Shown one piece after another: positions 1 to 8,054 of a DNA stretch of 25,686 nucleotides. The DNA is from Protostelium mycophagum (lineage: Eukaryota; Evosea; Variosea; Protosteliida; Protosteliaceae): the NCBI GenBank assembly GCA_002081555.1, contig MZNV01000882.1, positions 1 through 25,686 on the forward strand, written 5' to 3'. The position numbers and the translations under genes were made by a program. How positions within the stretch are numbered: position 1 is the first letter of the stretch; each line of letters begins with the position of its first letter. The notes beneath the pieces were generated by a model, which saw nothing but the letters and a program-made list of their open reading frames with translations, was not told the DNA's origin and did not search any database.

Positions 1-30
1 CATCACAACCAAACTCATGATCGCACTCAC

Positions 31-382
31 CTTGAAAGACTTGCCGCTCAAGGAAACCAATCATGGAGAGATCGAGAAGAGAATATGTGAAGGCAGTAAT
101 GTTAGATAGCGAAGAGATCGACTTACTGGCGGTCGACTTAGAAGAGAGCTTGTCCATAGGAGATCCAAAATAAAGAATGTGCTTGATTTTGTTCGCGAAT
201 TTGCTGTTCTCTGTCGGCGCGAAATCGATGAGTTCAAATTCAAAAGATGCTCCAATGTCGACGTTTATTATCCATTTCTTCGGAAGGCGGCATTCCGGCG
301 TTTTAAGGGTTAATTTGACCTCGCGAAAGCTCCGCTTTTGGTCCATGGCATCAGTCATCACTGCAACCCATTGAAAACACAT
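31..382 (-). CDS. N-terminal exon of an unrecognised gene, cut by the window edge
   Basis: A minus-strand frame runs open from an ATG at 382-380 to the left edge. Other in-frame ATGs lie at 358-356 and 346-344, and an in-frame stop lies just upstream of 382, so the start is within these. The protein is mixed charged and hydrophobic (for example KKWIINVDIGASFEFELIDF, then SPMDKLSSKS) with no signal peptide, membrane segment or motif I can name. At 30 the sequence reads AAG|GTGAGT on the minus strand, a consensus 5' splice site, so I end the exon at 31; the frame also stays open beyond it. It diverges from the GNAT-like gene at 553 across a 170-bp gap that holds a minisatellite. The coding call rests on length and composition only; function unknown. 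Confidence 0.5.
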
Positions 383-552
383 GATTACTGTGAATTACGT
401 ATCGGTCCCGGCCAGTCCCGGCTGGACTCGACCAGTCCCGGCTGGACTCGACCAGTCCCGGCTGGACTCGACCAGTCCCGGCTGGACTCGACCAGTCCCG
501 GGTTCTTTCTACCACTTGTATATTATTATCTTCCCCAGTCCACTGTGAAAAC
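383..552. promoter_or_regulatory. Divergent intergenic region, likely bidirectional promoter
   Basis: The 170 bp separate two genes transcribed away from each other (starts at about 382 minus and 553 plus), so both promoters must lie here or in the first exons. More than half of it is the 20-bp minisatellite at 412-501. I see no clear TATA box apart from the AT-rich TATATTATTATC at 519-530, close to the right-hand start. The call is inferred from gene layout. Confidence 0.45.
412..501. repeat. 20-bp minisatellite, 4.5 identical copies
   Basis: The unit CCAGTCCCGGCTGGACTCGA is repeated exactly four times (412-431, 432-451, 452-471, 472-491) and followed by half a copy to 501. Each unit contains CCAG-TCCCGG-CTGG, a small inverted repeat, so single strands could form a row of hairpins. 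It is far more GC-rich than its surroundings. The period is not a multiple of three, so the open frames across it on both strands are by-products of the repeat, not genes. Confidence 0.95.
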
Positions 553-1059
553 ATGAACATCCACTACACGCGATTAATACAACCCCATGGAGGGCAACAC
601 CGCAACAAATTCATCGAATTCTACCAAAGAAACAAACCACATTGCGCACTAGAGGAGGCTGAGATATTTTGGGACGATTACACTGGTTCAGACAGCATAA
701 TGGTATTTGTTTGGTTGAGGGATGAGCTGTGTGGGTTCATAGCAGGAAGATCTCTCTCCTACTTAAGACAGATAGACCAACCGAGAGGACAAGGATTGCC
801 GGTTGCGCTGCAAGAGCCACATTGGGGAACCACCTTCCTATTTGCTGAGCTTGTGATGTCCCCCCTCTTTGGCCATCAAGGGCATGAGAAGGCACTCTCC
901 ACCATCCTACGTGCCATCGCAGCCTCAAAACATCACTTTTGGGCAACAAGAACTCAAGAGATACAATCTCTCCTCAATTCAACTTCTAATCCCATCCAAC
1001 TGAACAATGGGATTACTTGGTATTCTGGAGAGATGCGCACCTGCATGGTGAGCTGTTGA
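553..1059 (+). CDS. Small single-exon protein, GNAT acetyltransferase-like
   Basis: An intronless 168-aa frame from ATG to TGA, divergent from the gene at the left edge. The order of predicted strands and helices fits the GNAT fold: strand (IHYTRLI), helix, hydrophobic strand SIMVFVWL, turn, strand LCGFIAG, then strand FLFAELVMSP followed by a GHQGHEKAL helix start at about residues 99-116. That last segment resembles GNAT motif A, where a Q/R-x-x-G-x-G/A loop grips the acetyl-CoA pyrophosphate. The loop here (GHQGHEKA) departs from the strict pattern, so the assignment is tentative. No signal peptide. An AATAAA lies 229 nt past the stop. If it is a GNAT it would transfer an acetyl group to an unknown amine. 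Confidence is good for a gene, low for the family. Confidence 0.55.
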   Translation: MNIHYTRLIQPHGGQHRNKFIEFYQRNKPHCALEEAEIFWDDYTGSDSIMVFVWLRDELCGFIAGRSLSYLRQIDQPRGQGLPVALQEPHWGTTFLFAELVMSPLFGHQGHEKALSTILRAIAASKHHFWATRTQEIQSLLNSTSNPIQLNNGITWYSGEMRTCMVSC

Positions 1060-1287
1060 CTGACACACCAACACGTCACTGAACCTGTTAGGGGTCTTTT
1101 ACGCAAGTAAATTGGCATTGCATTTATTGCCAAAGGGAATTGGAATTGCGCTTACTTGAACCGAAAGATGTTCTTAGTGCCTCTCTGAACTGCACATGTG
1201 GTGGTGGTCGATCTTTCCCCGTACTGAATGGTGTGCTGGTCCTTTGCAACAATGCCTCCAGTGTCCATGCTCTGTTATAATGGTTTC

Positions 1288-1293
1288 AATAAA
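1288..1293 (+). terminator. AATAAA polyadenylation signal of the GNAT-like gene
   Basis: AATAAA follows the TGA at 1057-1059 by about 230 nt, with a T-rich and GTTTGTTG stretch 20-30 nt downstream, the usual setting of a cleavage site. No competing gene lies between. Confidence 0.5.
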
Positions 1294-1473
1294 ACGTCAA
1301 TCACTCTATTATTGTTTGTTGCGGGCAGTTCCGCTTGTTTCTTTCTTCACGTGTGAAGTGCTCCTGCTTTACTGATATAGTTGCTTCTTCCAAGGTGGTG
1401 TTTTTTTTATTCCTTTCTTTGTATCTTCTATTTCATTCTTTGTCATCCGCTTTAGCAATATCTTTTGTACAAG

Positions 1474-1935
1474 CTGCAGAACTTTGCCAAGAGATAAATG
1501 CAGTAAAAAGTGCATTGGTAAGTGATTTTATATATATGAAACGAATATGTTGTGAGATAACGCTCCCTACAGCGTTATTGATGTCTGTACATGGTTTGAG
1601 ATCACCGCAAACTCTCAAGTAAGTCAATAAAAAATGTCCTGATGATTGAGGTGTTCAATGATATAATCCTCTTAATTGTGTACGTCATATGTTTTTCATA
1701 TAGCTCGCTGGTATTTATTATTCTCAAAATCAGCACGCATGTACTTGCAATACAAGATCAGCAAAGGTCACACAAATTGCGCAGCCGTGTCCACGCTGTT
1801 TATTTCTTGGCATATTGGCCCTTCTTGACGGGAGTCTTGCTGGGGGGGAATCAAACAAGGCATGTTTGCGTTTGGTTGAGCGCTAAAATTATTCAGATGA
1901 TTTTCAATTTCTACCAACTTTTTTCCAAGTGTTAA
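1474..1935 (+). CDS. Possible small multi-exon gene or gene remnant
   Basis: Consensus splice-like sites chain together: segment 1474-1517 (after TTTTGTACAAG, before GTAAGTG), segment 1573-1618 (after CCCTACAG, before GTAAGTC), and 1704-1935 (after TTTTTCATATAG, ending TAA). Joined in one phase they leave an open frame. The last segment is hydrophobic (LVFIILKIS, later VYFLAYWPFL) as in a membrane protein. No start exon is evident, no family is recognised, and the downstream end abuts the MITE at 1938. It may be a decayed gene. The call rests on splice-site fit and composition. Confidence 0.25.
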
Positions 1936-1937
1936 TC

Positions 1938-2039
1938 TAAGGATTGACCGGAAACAAAAATTACCGCAAATTCCGATGTTTCCGATGCGTTAATTTTTGT
2001 TTCCGACGCGGTAACGCCTTGTTTCCGGTCAGTCCTTAC
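1938..2039. mobile_element. 102-bp hairpin MITE with 8-bp target duplication
   Basis: The ends form a terminal inverted repeat: 1938-1957 (TAAGGATTGACCGGAAACAA) against the reverse complement of 2019-2038, 19 of 20 matching. The interior continues the dyad (GGAAACAAAAATTA near the left, TAATTTTTGTTTCC near the right), so the single strand folds into one long hairpin. Direct repeats TGTTAATC flank it exactly at 1930-1937 and 2040-2047. There is no coding capacity, so it would depend on a transposase elsewhere. An 8-bp duplication is typical of hAT elements; that family call is inference. Confidence 0.75.
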
Positions 2040-2270
2040 TGTTAATCAGCAAGATTTATCTTCAGGGCGGCCTAGAACACCCTGTGTCAAAGCCTTTCCT
2101 CTCACTGGATGTGTCTGCAGATTGATCAGCCTAATTCGCTTTATTGAAAAATTCTCACCCAAAATGATCGCCGATAAAGATGTGTGATCCCATCTTCATC
2201 AGTTGAGAGTGAGAACAGCTTTTTTACTTACTTCCTTAGGCTTTGCTTATTCAAGCCATAGGTAATTTTA

Positions 2271-2308
2271 TGGGAGGGAACTTTTAATTTATGGGAGGGA
2301 ACTTTTAA
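2271..2308. repeat. 21-bp tandem duplication
   Basis: The string TGGGAGGGAACTTTTAA begins at 2271 and again at 2292, with flanking TTTA also shared. The copies are nearly identical, so the duplication is recent. It is noncoding in context. Confidence 0.8.
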
Positions 2309-2690
2309 GAGTCCCACTCTATCCTTGTACTCTGCATCCTCCATGGTGAACAAACAGAAATACGAAAATCAAAATTCCAATTATGGTAGGGAAAAATGAG
2401 AAAATAAAAGAGATGTACTTAAAATAGATCTCTTTGTTGTAAGAAAAATCTAAAACAAATTTTCAAAAATTTTTATTTTTTCTTCGCACGAAATTTTCGC
2501 CCGTGATGTGATCATTCACATCAATCCTCCACACCTGTTCATCATATCAGCAAATAAAAAATCATCCACAAATCAGAACATAATGGAGAGTGTCCTGTTG
2601 TTTTTTGGACCCCTCATCACATTATGTCTAATGCATAATTTGAAAAAATCGACTTACCTCTTTGTCATTTTTTTGGACTCTCAACCGTCG

Positions 2691-2850
2691 AGAGTACTCC
2701 TATATATCGACTCCATACCTGTGTTGGTGTCAGTGTTGGATGATTTTCTCATCCTGATTTTCTCACATCACTTACATTTCTACTGTTGTTACCTGTCCAA
2801 CACTACATCTTCAAGGGTCCTCATCTATATCGCCTCCACACCTGTGATTG
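2691..2850. repeat. Diverged tandem repeat, copies 123 bp apart
   Basis: Around 2691-2730 and again around 2814-2850 the sequence shares AGAGTACTCCTATATATCGA / AGGGTCCTCATCTATATCGC followed by CTCCAYACCTGTG and TCAGTGTT. A third, weaker partial match (CAATCCTCCACACCTG) lies near 2521. A local tandem duplication followed by decay explains it. No function seen. Confidence 0.55.
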
Positions 2851-3326
2851 TCAGTGTTCAAATGATCTCACAGAGTGAGATCACACTTTCCACAACTTAC
2901 CTTTCTCATTTTTTGTCAAAATGAGAGAGTTTACCTTGTGTTATCACTACAGACATGGATAGCCTGTAGATCTGTCTTCAATCAGCTCTGTAATTATCAC
3001 ATTCAATTTGAGCAACATCTTACCTTTCAATTTAGGGGTCCATCTGGTCTGGCATCGATCATCTTCCTCCTAATGAGGAAGGATGATGTTGCCTTCTCGG
3101 CCGTAGTGGCAGTGCTCGCTCGCGATCTTCTTTCGATGTGGCGGAACGCGTCGTTTTACAACTCTAATTAATTTGACCTTTCGACGGACTGCTGTATATC
3201 ACATGTTTTCTGATCATTTTTTTTTTCACTAACTGGATGTTTGGAGTTTATCATTTTAAATGTACAAACACCTCATTTATTGATACATTTTCGTTTTTGT
3301 TCCTGTCGGTCCTCATACGTAACTTG

Positions 3327-3408
3327 CGGGACTGCATGTTAGATCACCGTGGGGAGATCGGACAACCCGGGACTGCATGTTAGATCACCGTGGGGAGATC
3401 GGACAACC
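3327..3408. repeat. 41-bp exact tandem duplication
   Basis: A 41-bp unit beginning CGGGACTGCATGTTAGATCA occurs at 3327-3367 and again at 3368-3408 with no differences, indicating a very recent event. It lies just upstream of the coiled-coil-like remnant. Confidence 0.9.
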
Positions 3409-3639
3409 GAGCAAGCGGAGAGAAATGATCAGCACCTACAAGAGGAGATGATCGCTCAAAGGGAAGGGACTGTTCTTTGAGAGAATTGGAGGCCATGGAG
3501 GAGCAGATGAACGCTCTCGAGACCAGTGGGAAGGCTTATGAGTCCCTCTACACAGGAGGTGCAGTTGAAGGTGTTTTTGGCCGATCTGAACTCAATTGAA
3601 CAATACATGGCCATCAAGTCAACCACATCTTACCTTTAA
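3409..3639 (+). pseudogene. Coiled-coil-like coding remnant, broken
   Basis: Three adjoining plus-strand stretches in different frames each look coding and rich in E, Q, L and R: one near 3409-3480 (EQAERNDQHLQEE), one near 3478-3560 (LRELEAMEEQMNALETS) and one near 3552-3639 (EVQLKVFLADLNSIEQYM, ending TAA). The heptad-like spacing suggests an alpha-helical coiled coil. I could not join them with credible splice sites. It could be a decayed gene or the 3' end of one whose front has been lost. Its phrase GTTCTTTGAG recurs in the remnant near 19120. Confidence 0.35.
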
Positions 3640-3703
3640 TATCAGAACCCTTCTTTTACGGCGGATCGCTTCTTCACTTTTGGTGAAGTGATCTCAAACG
3701 AAG

Positions 3704-3714
3704 TTTCCCGCCAA
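3704..3714 (+). promoter_or_regulatory. E2F-like site upstream of the TPR gene
   Basis: TTTCCCGCCAA, matching the E2F/DP consensus TTTSSCGC, lies 49-59 nt before the ATG at 3763. Similar CCCGCCAAAAT strings recur inside introns of the same gene (near 4583 and 4843), and TTTGGCGGGAAA occurs at 18680. The motif match is seen; binding is inference. Confidence 0.35.
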
Positions 3715-3762
3715 CCTTTACATCCGTTGAAATTGAAATTTCGAATAACAGAAACAATCATC

Positions 3763-6647
3763 ATGCAATCGAATACACCCCAGTCCAAAAGGAGAAATAA
3801 CAAAGCTAAGATAGTGACGGCGTCAGAACCGACCGAGCTCGTAGGAGATGGAACTCTCAGAAAAGAAACACATGATCAGAGGACAAACTGTGAGAAGGAG
3901 ATGAGTCAGAATGTCGTACGTTCCAGTAGTGTCAAAAAGAACACACCTACTACTGCAGAAAGAACAGAGGTAATCATGAAGGTTCTTCTTGTTTGTAACT
4001 TCTTTCATTCTTAAGACACACTCTCAATTCTGCAGAGTGTTCGAGTGAGGAGAGGACCGGTATTTGTGAGGCCCTCAGAAGCTCGTACTCATTCAGAATC
4101 AACGATCCCAAAGAACGATCAGAGCTCCAGAGGTCTAAACGAAGAGAGAAACAAGACCGCACAAAAGAGAAACATCTCTACAAAGGATACCGCAGAAAAG
4201 TTGCCTCGCACCTCCACTCCCACCCATCAATCGATCTCAAAGAACGATCAGAGCTCCAGAGGTCGTCCGAATATAGAGAAGAACCAGGTGACAGGCAAAG
4301 ACACCTTTACAAAGAAAGGAAAGCTGGCAACCCCTCCCCACACCCCGATCAAGGATCACTTTGCATCGATGAAGGAATACTAGTGAGATATCTTTGTCTA
4401 TATTCCTATGATATCATATCCCTCTGCTCAAATTATCACAGCGATAAATATCCTCATACAGCACTGGCATTATTTATAGAGGATATAGAACGCGCAGAAT
4501 TGTCTGTGAGTGAGAAGCAAACAGTGCTAGAAGACATAGGCCTCCTTCTGGGGTGAGTAAAGACCATATGACTCCGTATTTTCCCCGCCAAAATGTCCTT
4601 CAAATTTCAAACCAAACTTGTAGACACCTGGAACTGACAAAATCGCAGATGCGGGAGATCTGCAGTCTACTGGGTTTTTCGTGCTGAGTTATACCTGAGG
4701 GAACGAATGTTCGAGGAGGCTCTCAATATGTACTTTCACTCCGTCAATTTCCACCCAGAGGTAAAAACATTCTCTTCTTATGGAGTATCTCCCACCAAAA
4801 TGGATCATTCAAAAATTTCGCAAAAAGTAATCTTCCATTTTTCCCGCCAAAATTTCTCATTCAAATTTCAAGCCATTAGAGGAGATGACAGACGGACTCA
4901 AGCGTCTTCATGAGCAGATCAACATTCAATTAGAAAGAGCATTAGAGAGTCAATCAGACAGCAACAGCCAACACATCATAGACATCAACACTAGTTTAGA
5001 TGTGTCTCCCATCGTAAGTGTTTTTATCAATACATCACGATGATCAAAAAATATTTTAATCAGAATAAGATGACTGATGTTATTAACTTGCGCAGACGGA
5101 CCGCTCTGGAAAATGTGGCCTCAGCTTTAATAGTTTTTTCACACTCACAGGAGGTGACGAATCATCTCTATATGCTACACAAAGACGGTATGGCATCACA
5201 TCTCTCCTTGGTGTTTAGAGTCACCTCAGCTTCTTCATCTTCATTTTCCATGCAAAAAAGGCTCAGCACAAGAGAAGCATGGAAAATGAAGATGAAGAAG
5301 CTGAGGTGACTCTAAACACCAAGGAGAGATCTATGAAGGATTTATTATCCTTTGCCAAAGTGAGTTTTTACATTTTGTGAGATTTTTTAAAACACAAAAA
5401 TAAAACGAAAAAAGTTTTTAAAATTAAAAAATGAATACATACAGTCCGTCTCTCGTCGGATTGAATCCTTGACACAGAATGCCAGAACCATCAAGACGGT
5501 ACTTAAATACATGACATGTCAACCTGACATACAATTTGACACTTGTCAGCCGAGAAAAAGTGGTCCCGTCTCTCCCCTTGACCTTTCTAGAGATGCTGCA
5601 AATGAGAATGTTCATCCAAACATGAAGGATTCTCCCCAAACAAGACCCATCGTCAAATCTGTGTCTGCGCAGAAAAAAGATCATGGAATTTCTGTACAGG
5701 TGACAGAATATCTTTCATTCTGACAGTCTACCTTTATGTGATATCTTGTTCAATCTTATTCATATGTAAAACAGACTCCTGTCAAGGTCAACAAGAAAAT
5801 CCCCAAAAGAGGAGACATTAACGTGACTGGTTTGACAGAGAGAAGAGAGGGCACACCCTCATCCAAGAGAAGCGCGTATGATTTTTAAAATCGGATAAGT
5901 CCTCTCTGTATTTTCTGAAGAGAAAAGTCCAGAATCTTTTTAGGAAATTTATAAAATGATATATCAACTGTTTTTAGCCCCCAGTCAGAACCCAACATAT
6001 CTGTCAGTTTAGAAGAGAGAAGCAGGTATATTTCGCCCCGATTTTTCTCGTTTTTTTGATGGAGCAAAATTTCAGAATTTCTTTAGAAAAAAATGAAATA
6101 ATCTGAACTATTTTTTAGCTCCCAGCCAGTACAAAACAGAGTCATTAATATGCCTGTTTTTAAAAAGAGAAGTGAGAGTACACCTGCTGTCAAGAGACAC
6201 ACGTATGTTTTTTGGGTTTAGATTATGGGATTTTATGTAAGCTTTATTGTGCAGTTTGGTTACATTCCGCGGATGCACAGTACTATACCGTAGAATTTGC
6301 ATGATCACATCGTGTTACTTTAGAACATACAAAAGTGCACAATAGCATTTTTATTTAGAAAAAAATAAAAAAACCCTAAACTGTATTTAGTCCCAGGCCA
6401 GAACCAATAGTTAACATAGGTGGTACAGTAAAGGCAAATAGAGAAAAGGGTACATCTGCAATCAAAAGAAACATGTAACTTTTTTATTTCTACTGATTTT
6501 TTATCAAATCTTTTAAAGTAAAATCCAAGAGAACTTCAAAAGTCAAAGAAGAAATTATTGAAGAAAATTTGAACTGCTTTTAGAGCTCAGATAGACACTA
6601 TTGTGCCTGCAACTGTAGTTTCTCCCCAGCAGATTCCTGCCAAATAA
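3763..6647 (+). CDS. 12-exon gene with a TPR motif and duplicated 3' exons
   Basis: Splicing at GT-AG sites gives one open frame of 592 aa. Exons: 3763-3969, 4038-4552, 4649-4760, 4882-5013, 5096-5187, 5275-5359, 5445-5699, 5775-5875, 5978-6025, 6119-6202, 6391-6474, 6584-6647 (TAA). Residues 1-150 are polar and basic and hold two copies of KERSELQRS 43 aa apart. Residues 180-280 look helical, and exon 3 carries a canonical TPR (W4, A8, Y11, A20, Y24, P32 in the 34-residue numbering), with a helix-like partner before it. The rest is Ser/Lys/Pro-rich and ends in repeats encoded by exons 9-11. No signal peptide, so an intracellular, possibly nuclear, scaffold is likely. Introns are 68-188 nt and very AT-rich. 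Exons 2, 4 and 6 use the second AG of an AGAG acceptor. Family unknown; a cell-cycle TPR protein is one guess. Confidence 0.7.
5200..5330. repeat. Perfect 54-bp inverted repeat across an intron/exon border
   Basis: Bases 5200-5253 are the exact reverse complement of 5277-5330, separated by a 23-nt loop (5254-5276). The right arm is coding (it encodes MENEDEEAEVTLNTKE at the start of exon 6), while the left arm lies in intron 5 as I splice it. The 3' splice site (AGAG at 5271-5274) falls in the loop. No mismatch exists between the arms, so the inverted duplication must be recent or corrected by gene conversion. Confidence 0.9.
5776..6583 (+). repeat. Tandemly duplicated exon-intron cassettes
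   Basis: Exons 9 (48 nt), 10 (84 nt) and 11 (84 nt), with the tail of exon 8, are diverged copies of one unit. Each begins after TTTTTAG or TATTTAG with CYCCAG or CCAGnC, and the 84-nt forms end in AAGAGA-like codons before GTATG or GTAAC. All start and end in phase 2, so copies can be added or lost without breaking the frame. Exon 9 is 36 nt shorter than its sisters. The intervening introns share long A/T runs ending in CTGAACTATTTTTTAG-like acceptors. A further copy lies at 18839-18923. Confidence 0.65.
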
Positions 6648-6648
6648 A
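6643..6648 (+). terminator. AATAAA overlapping the TPR gene's stop codon
   Basis: The final codons read GCC AAA TAA with an A following, so the stop (6645-6647) lies inside AATAAA (6643-6648). This implies a 3' UTR of only about 15-30 nt. The MACPF gene ending at 25152 shows the same arrangement. Confidence 0.45.
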
Positions 6649-6948
6649 GATCTATAGAGTATGTTACAGTCACAGTAGTTACTTTATTAAGTCTAAATTA
6701 AGTTATAATATCTATTGTGACTCTGCAGGTCTCTATTATAAAGAAGGTTATCAAGTCTTGCCACTGACTCATTTTCATGCAAATATCAAGATTTCTATGA
6801 AATTTCAAAATGAACTTAAAACAGAATCTACTAACTGGGACGCTTAGCATATAGCTGGTATAAAAATGATCAGACTTTGCCAATTAAGATCAGACCCCAA
6901 TAAGAATATTCACTTCAAAACATACCTTTATAACAACACGCAATAAGG

Positions 6949-7068
6949 ATGGCGTCAAAGAGTGGACATACAGAGAGAGTGAGGATGTTATTGCAGGACA
7001 GCAGAGTAGATCTATCAGCAGATGATTACATTGCAATAAGGATGATGGTATCAGATAGCCAAGAGTGA
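6949..7068 (+). pseudogene. Isolated ankyrin-repeat fragment
   Basis: A 39-aa frame, ATG to TGA, reads ASKSGHTERVRMLLQDSRVD followed by LSADDYIAIRMMVSD. This is one ankyrin unit plus the start of a second: G-H-T-x-x-V at the first helix, LLLQD-type second helix, then RVDxSADD and the AIR motif that opens the next repeat. Such units usually occur in long arrays in amoeboid protists. Here one repeat stands alone with a stop right upstream and no flanking repeats, so I read it as the remnant of an ankyrin gene. The family call is firm, the status as remnant is inference. Confidence 0.6.
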
Positions 7069-8054
7069 CAAATAATATATAAACAACTGTTCAATAATAT
7101 TAATAATCATCAAATGGTTAAACACTTTCAAATAAAATCTTGATAAGAAATGTGAGATTTCAACAGTGGCATGAAGGTTTTTGAGATGAAAATTGATCAA
7201 GATTAGTGGTTCACCATAAGCAAGTTATCCTCTTCCAAACTATGTCATATATAGACAACAGCCACAACAACTAGCCTTTTTTATTAGAGAAATGAATGAA
7301 TGATCTCCCTAATCTGTAATCCTATTATACACTCTCTTTGTTGACGGTTTCCTTAATATGTATATAACAACATCACCAAGGCAACAATAAAAATTTTAAT
7401 TCAGACAGTACTGGTCCTTATTTGTGGTTTTGCTACAAGCCATCAAATAAATACAGAAATAAATACAAAAATAATTCTAGAATCTCAAATTTTCACAATA
7501 AGAATTTGTGCATCTACAACTTGTGCATGAGAAATATTTTCATAAAAGTTCTGTAGGTGTTGGAAACTGAGCATCAATTTAAGATAGATGGAATATAGAT
7601 GAAATTCATGCATTGGAAGGATTTCAATAGCTTAGAGGAATATAGTATTGAAAACACAAATCATGTAAATTTGTAGAAAAAAGACAAAAATCAGATAACA
7701 ACATATTGTATTTATGTCCTAAATGTTTAGAACAGAATGTTTGAAAAAATGTCCAGACAATTGTGCAATAAGGCAATAAAGAAGAGGATGACTGAGAAGA
7801 GGAATTCACAATAAATATCAAACATCAACTGAAACTTCACCAAAATAACAACTCATTTTTGACCAAAATTTGCAATATTAAAATATTATATAAATACATT
7901 ATTTTAATTGCAAGACAAAAAGGGCAACACCTGAATTTGCAGGTGTACAGGTGCAGGTAAAAAAGAGAAAAAAAGAAAGAACTGACTTGAATAGAGGCCT
8001 CCATTATTCCATATTACCCTTTCGTCAGTTCTCCCAGATGCACTTCATGTCTTT
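7069..8054. other. AT-rich region without a recognisable gene
   Basis: About 985 bp of A/T-rich sequence with only short frames on either strand and no splice-site chain I trust. It includes ACCTG-AATTTG-CAGGT, a small hairpin near 7930, and several AATAAA strings (for example near 7387). Nothing else is supported. Confidence 0.5.

Larger units (their letters stand above)
2048..3326. other. Gene-poor stretch with short duplications
   Basis: I find no convincing gene here. The longest plus frame (2508-2924) is low-complexity and crosses a diverged tandem repeat. The stretch holds the 21-bp duplication at 2271, the 123-bp-spaced repeat at 2691, a perfect 9-bp hairpin at 2863-2883 (TGATCTCAC-AGA-GTGAGATCA), and several minus-strand GTAAGT-like donors (for example near 2655 and 2900) that I could not join into an open frame. 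Confidence 0.4.

Noticed and set aside
412-501. CRISPR-like direct repeats
   Set aside because: The units are contiguous with no spacers, in a eukaryotic context.
351-560. Minus-strand and plus-strand open frames across the minisatellite
   Set aside because: They consist of the repeat read in rotating frames; the 20-bp period guarantees a periodic peptide, and real gene starts flank it.
2508-2924. 138-codon plus-strand open frame
   Set aside because: Low-complexity hydrophobic sequence that spans a diverged tandem repeat; no start context, motif or splice support.
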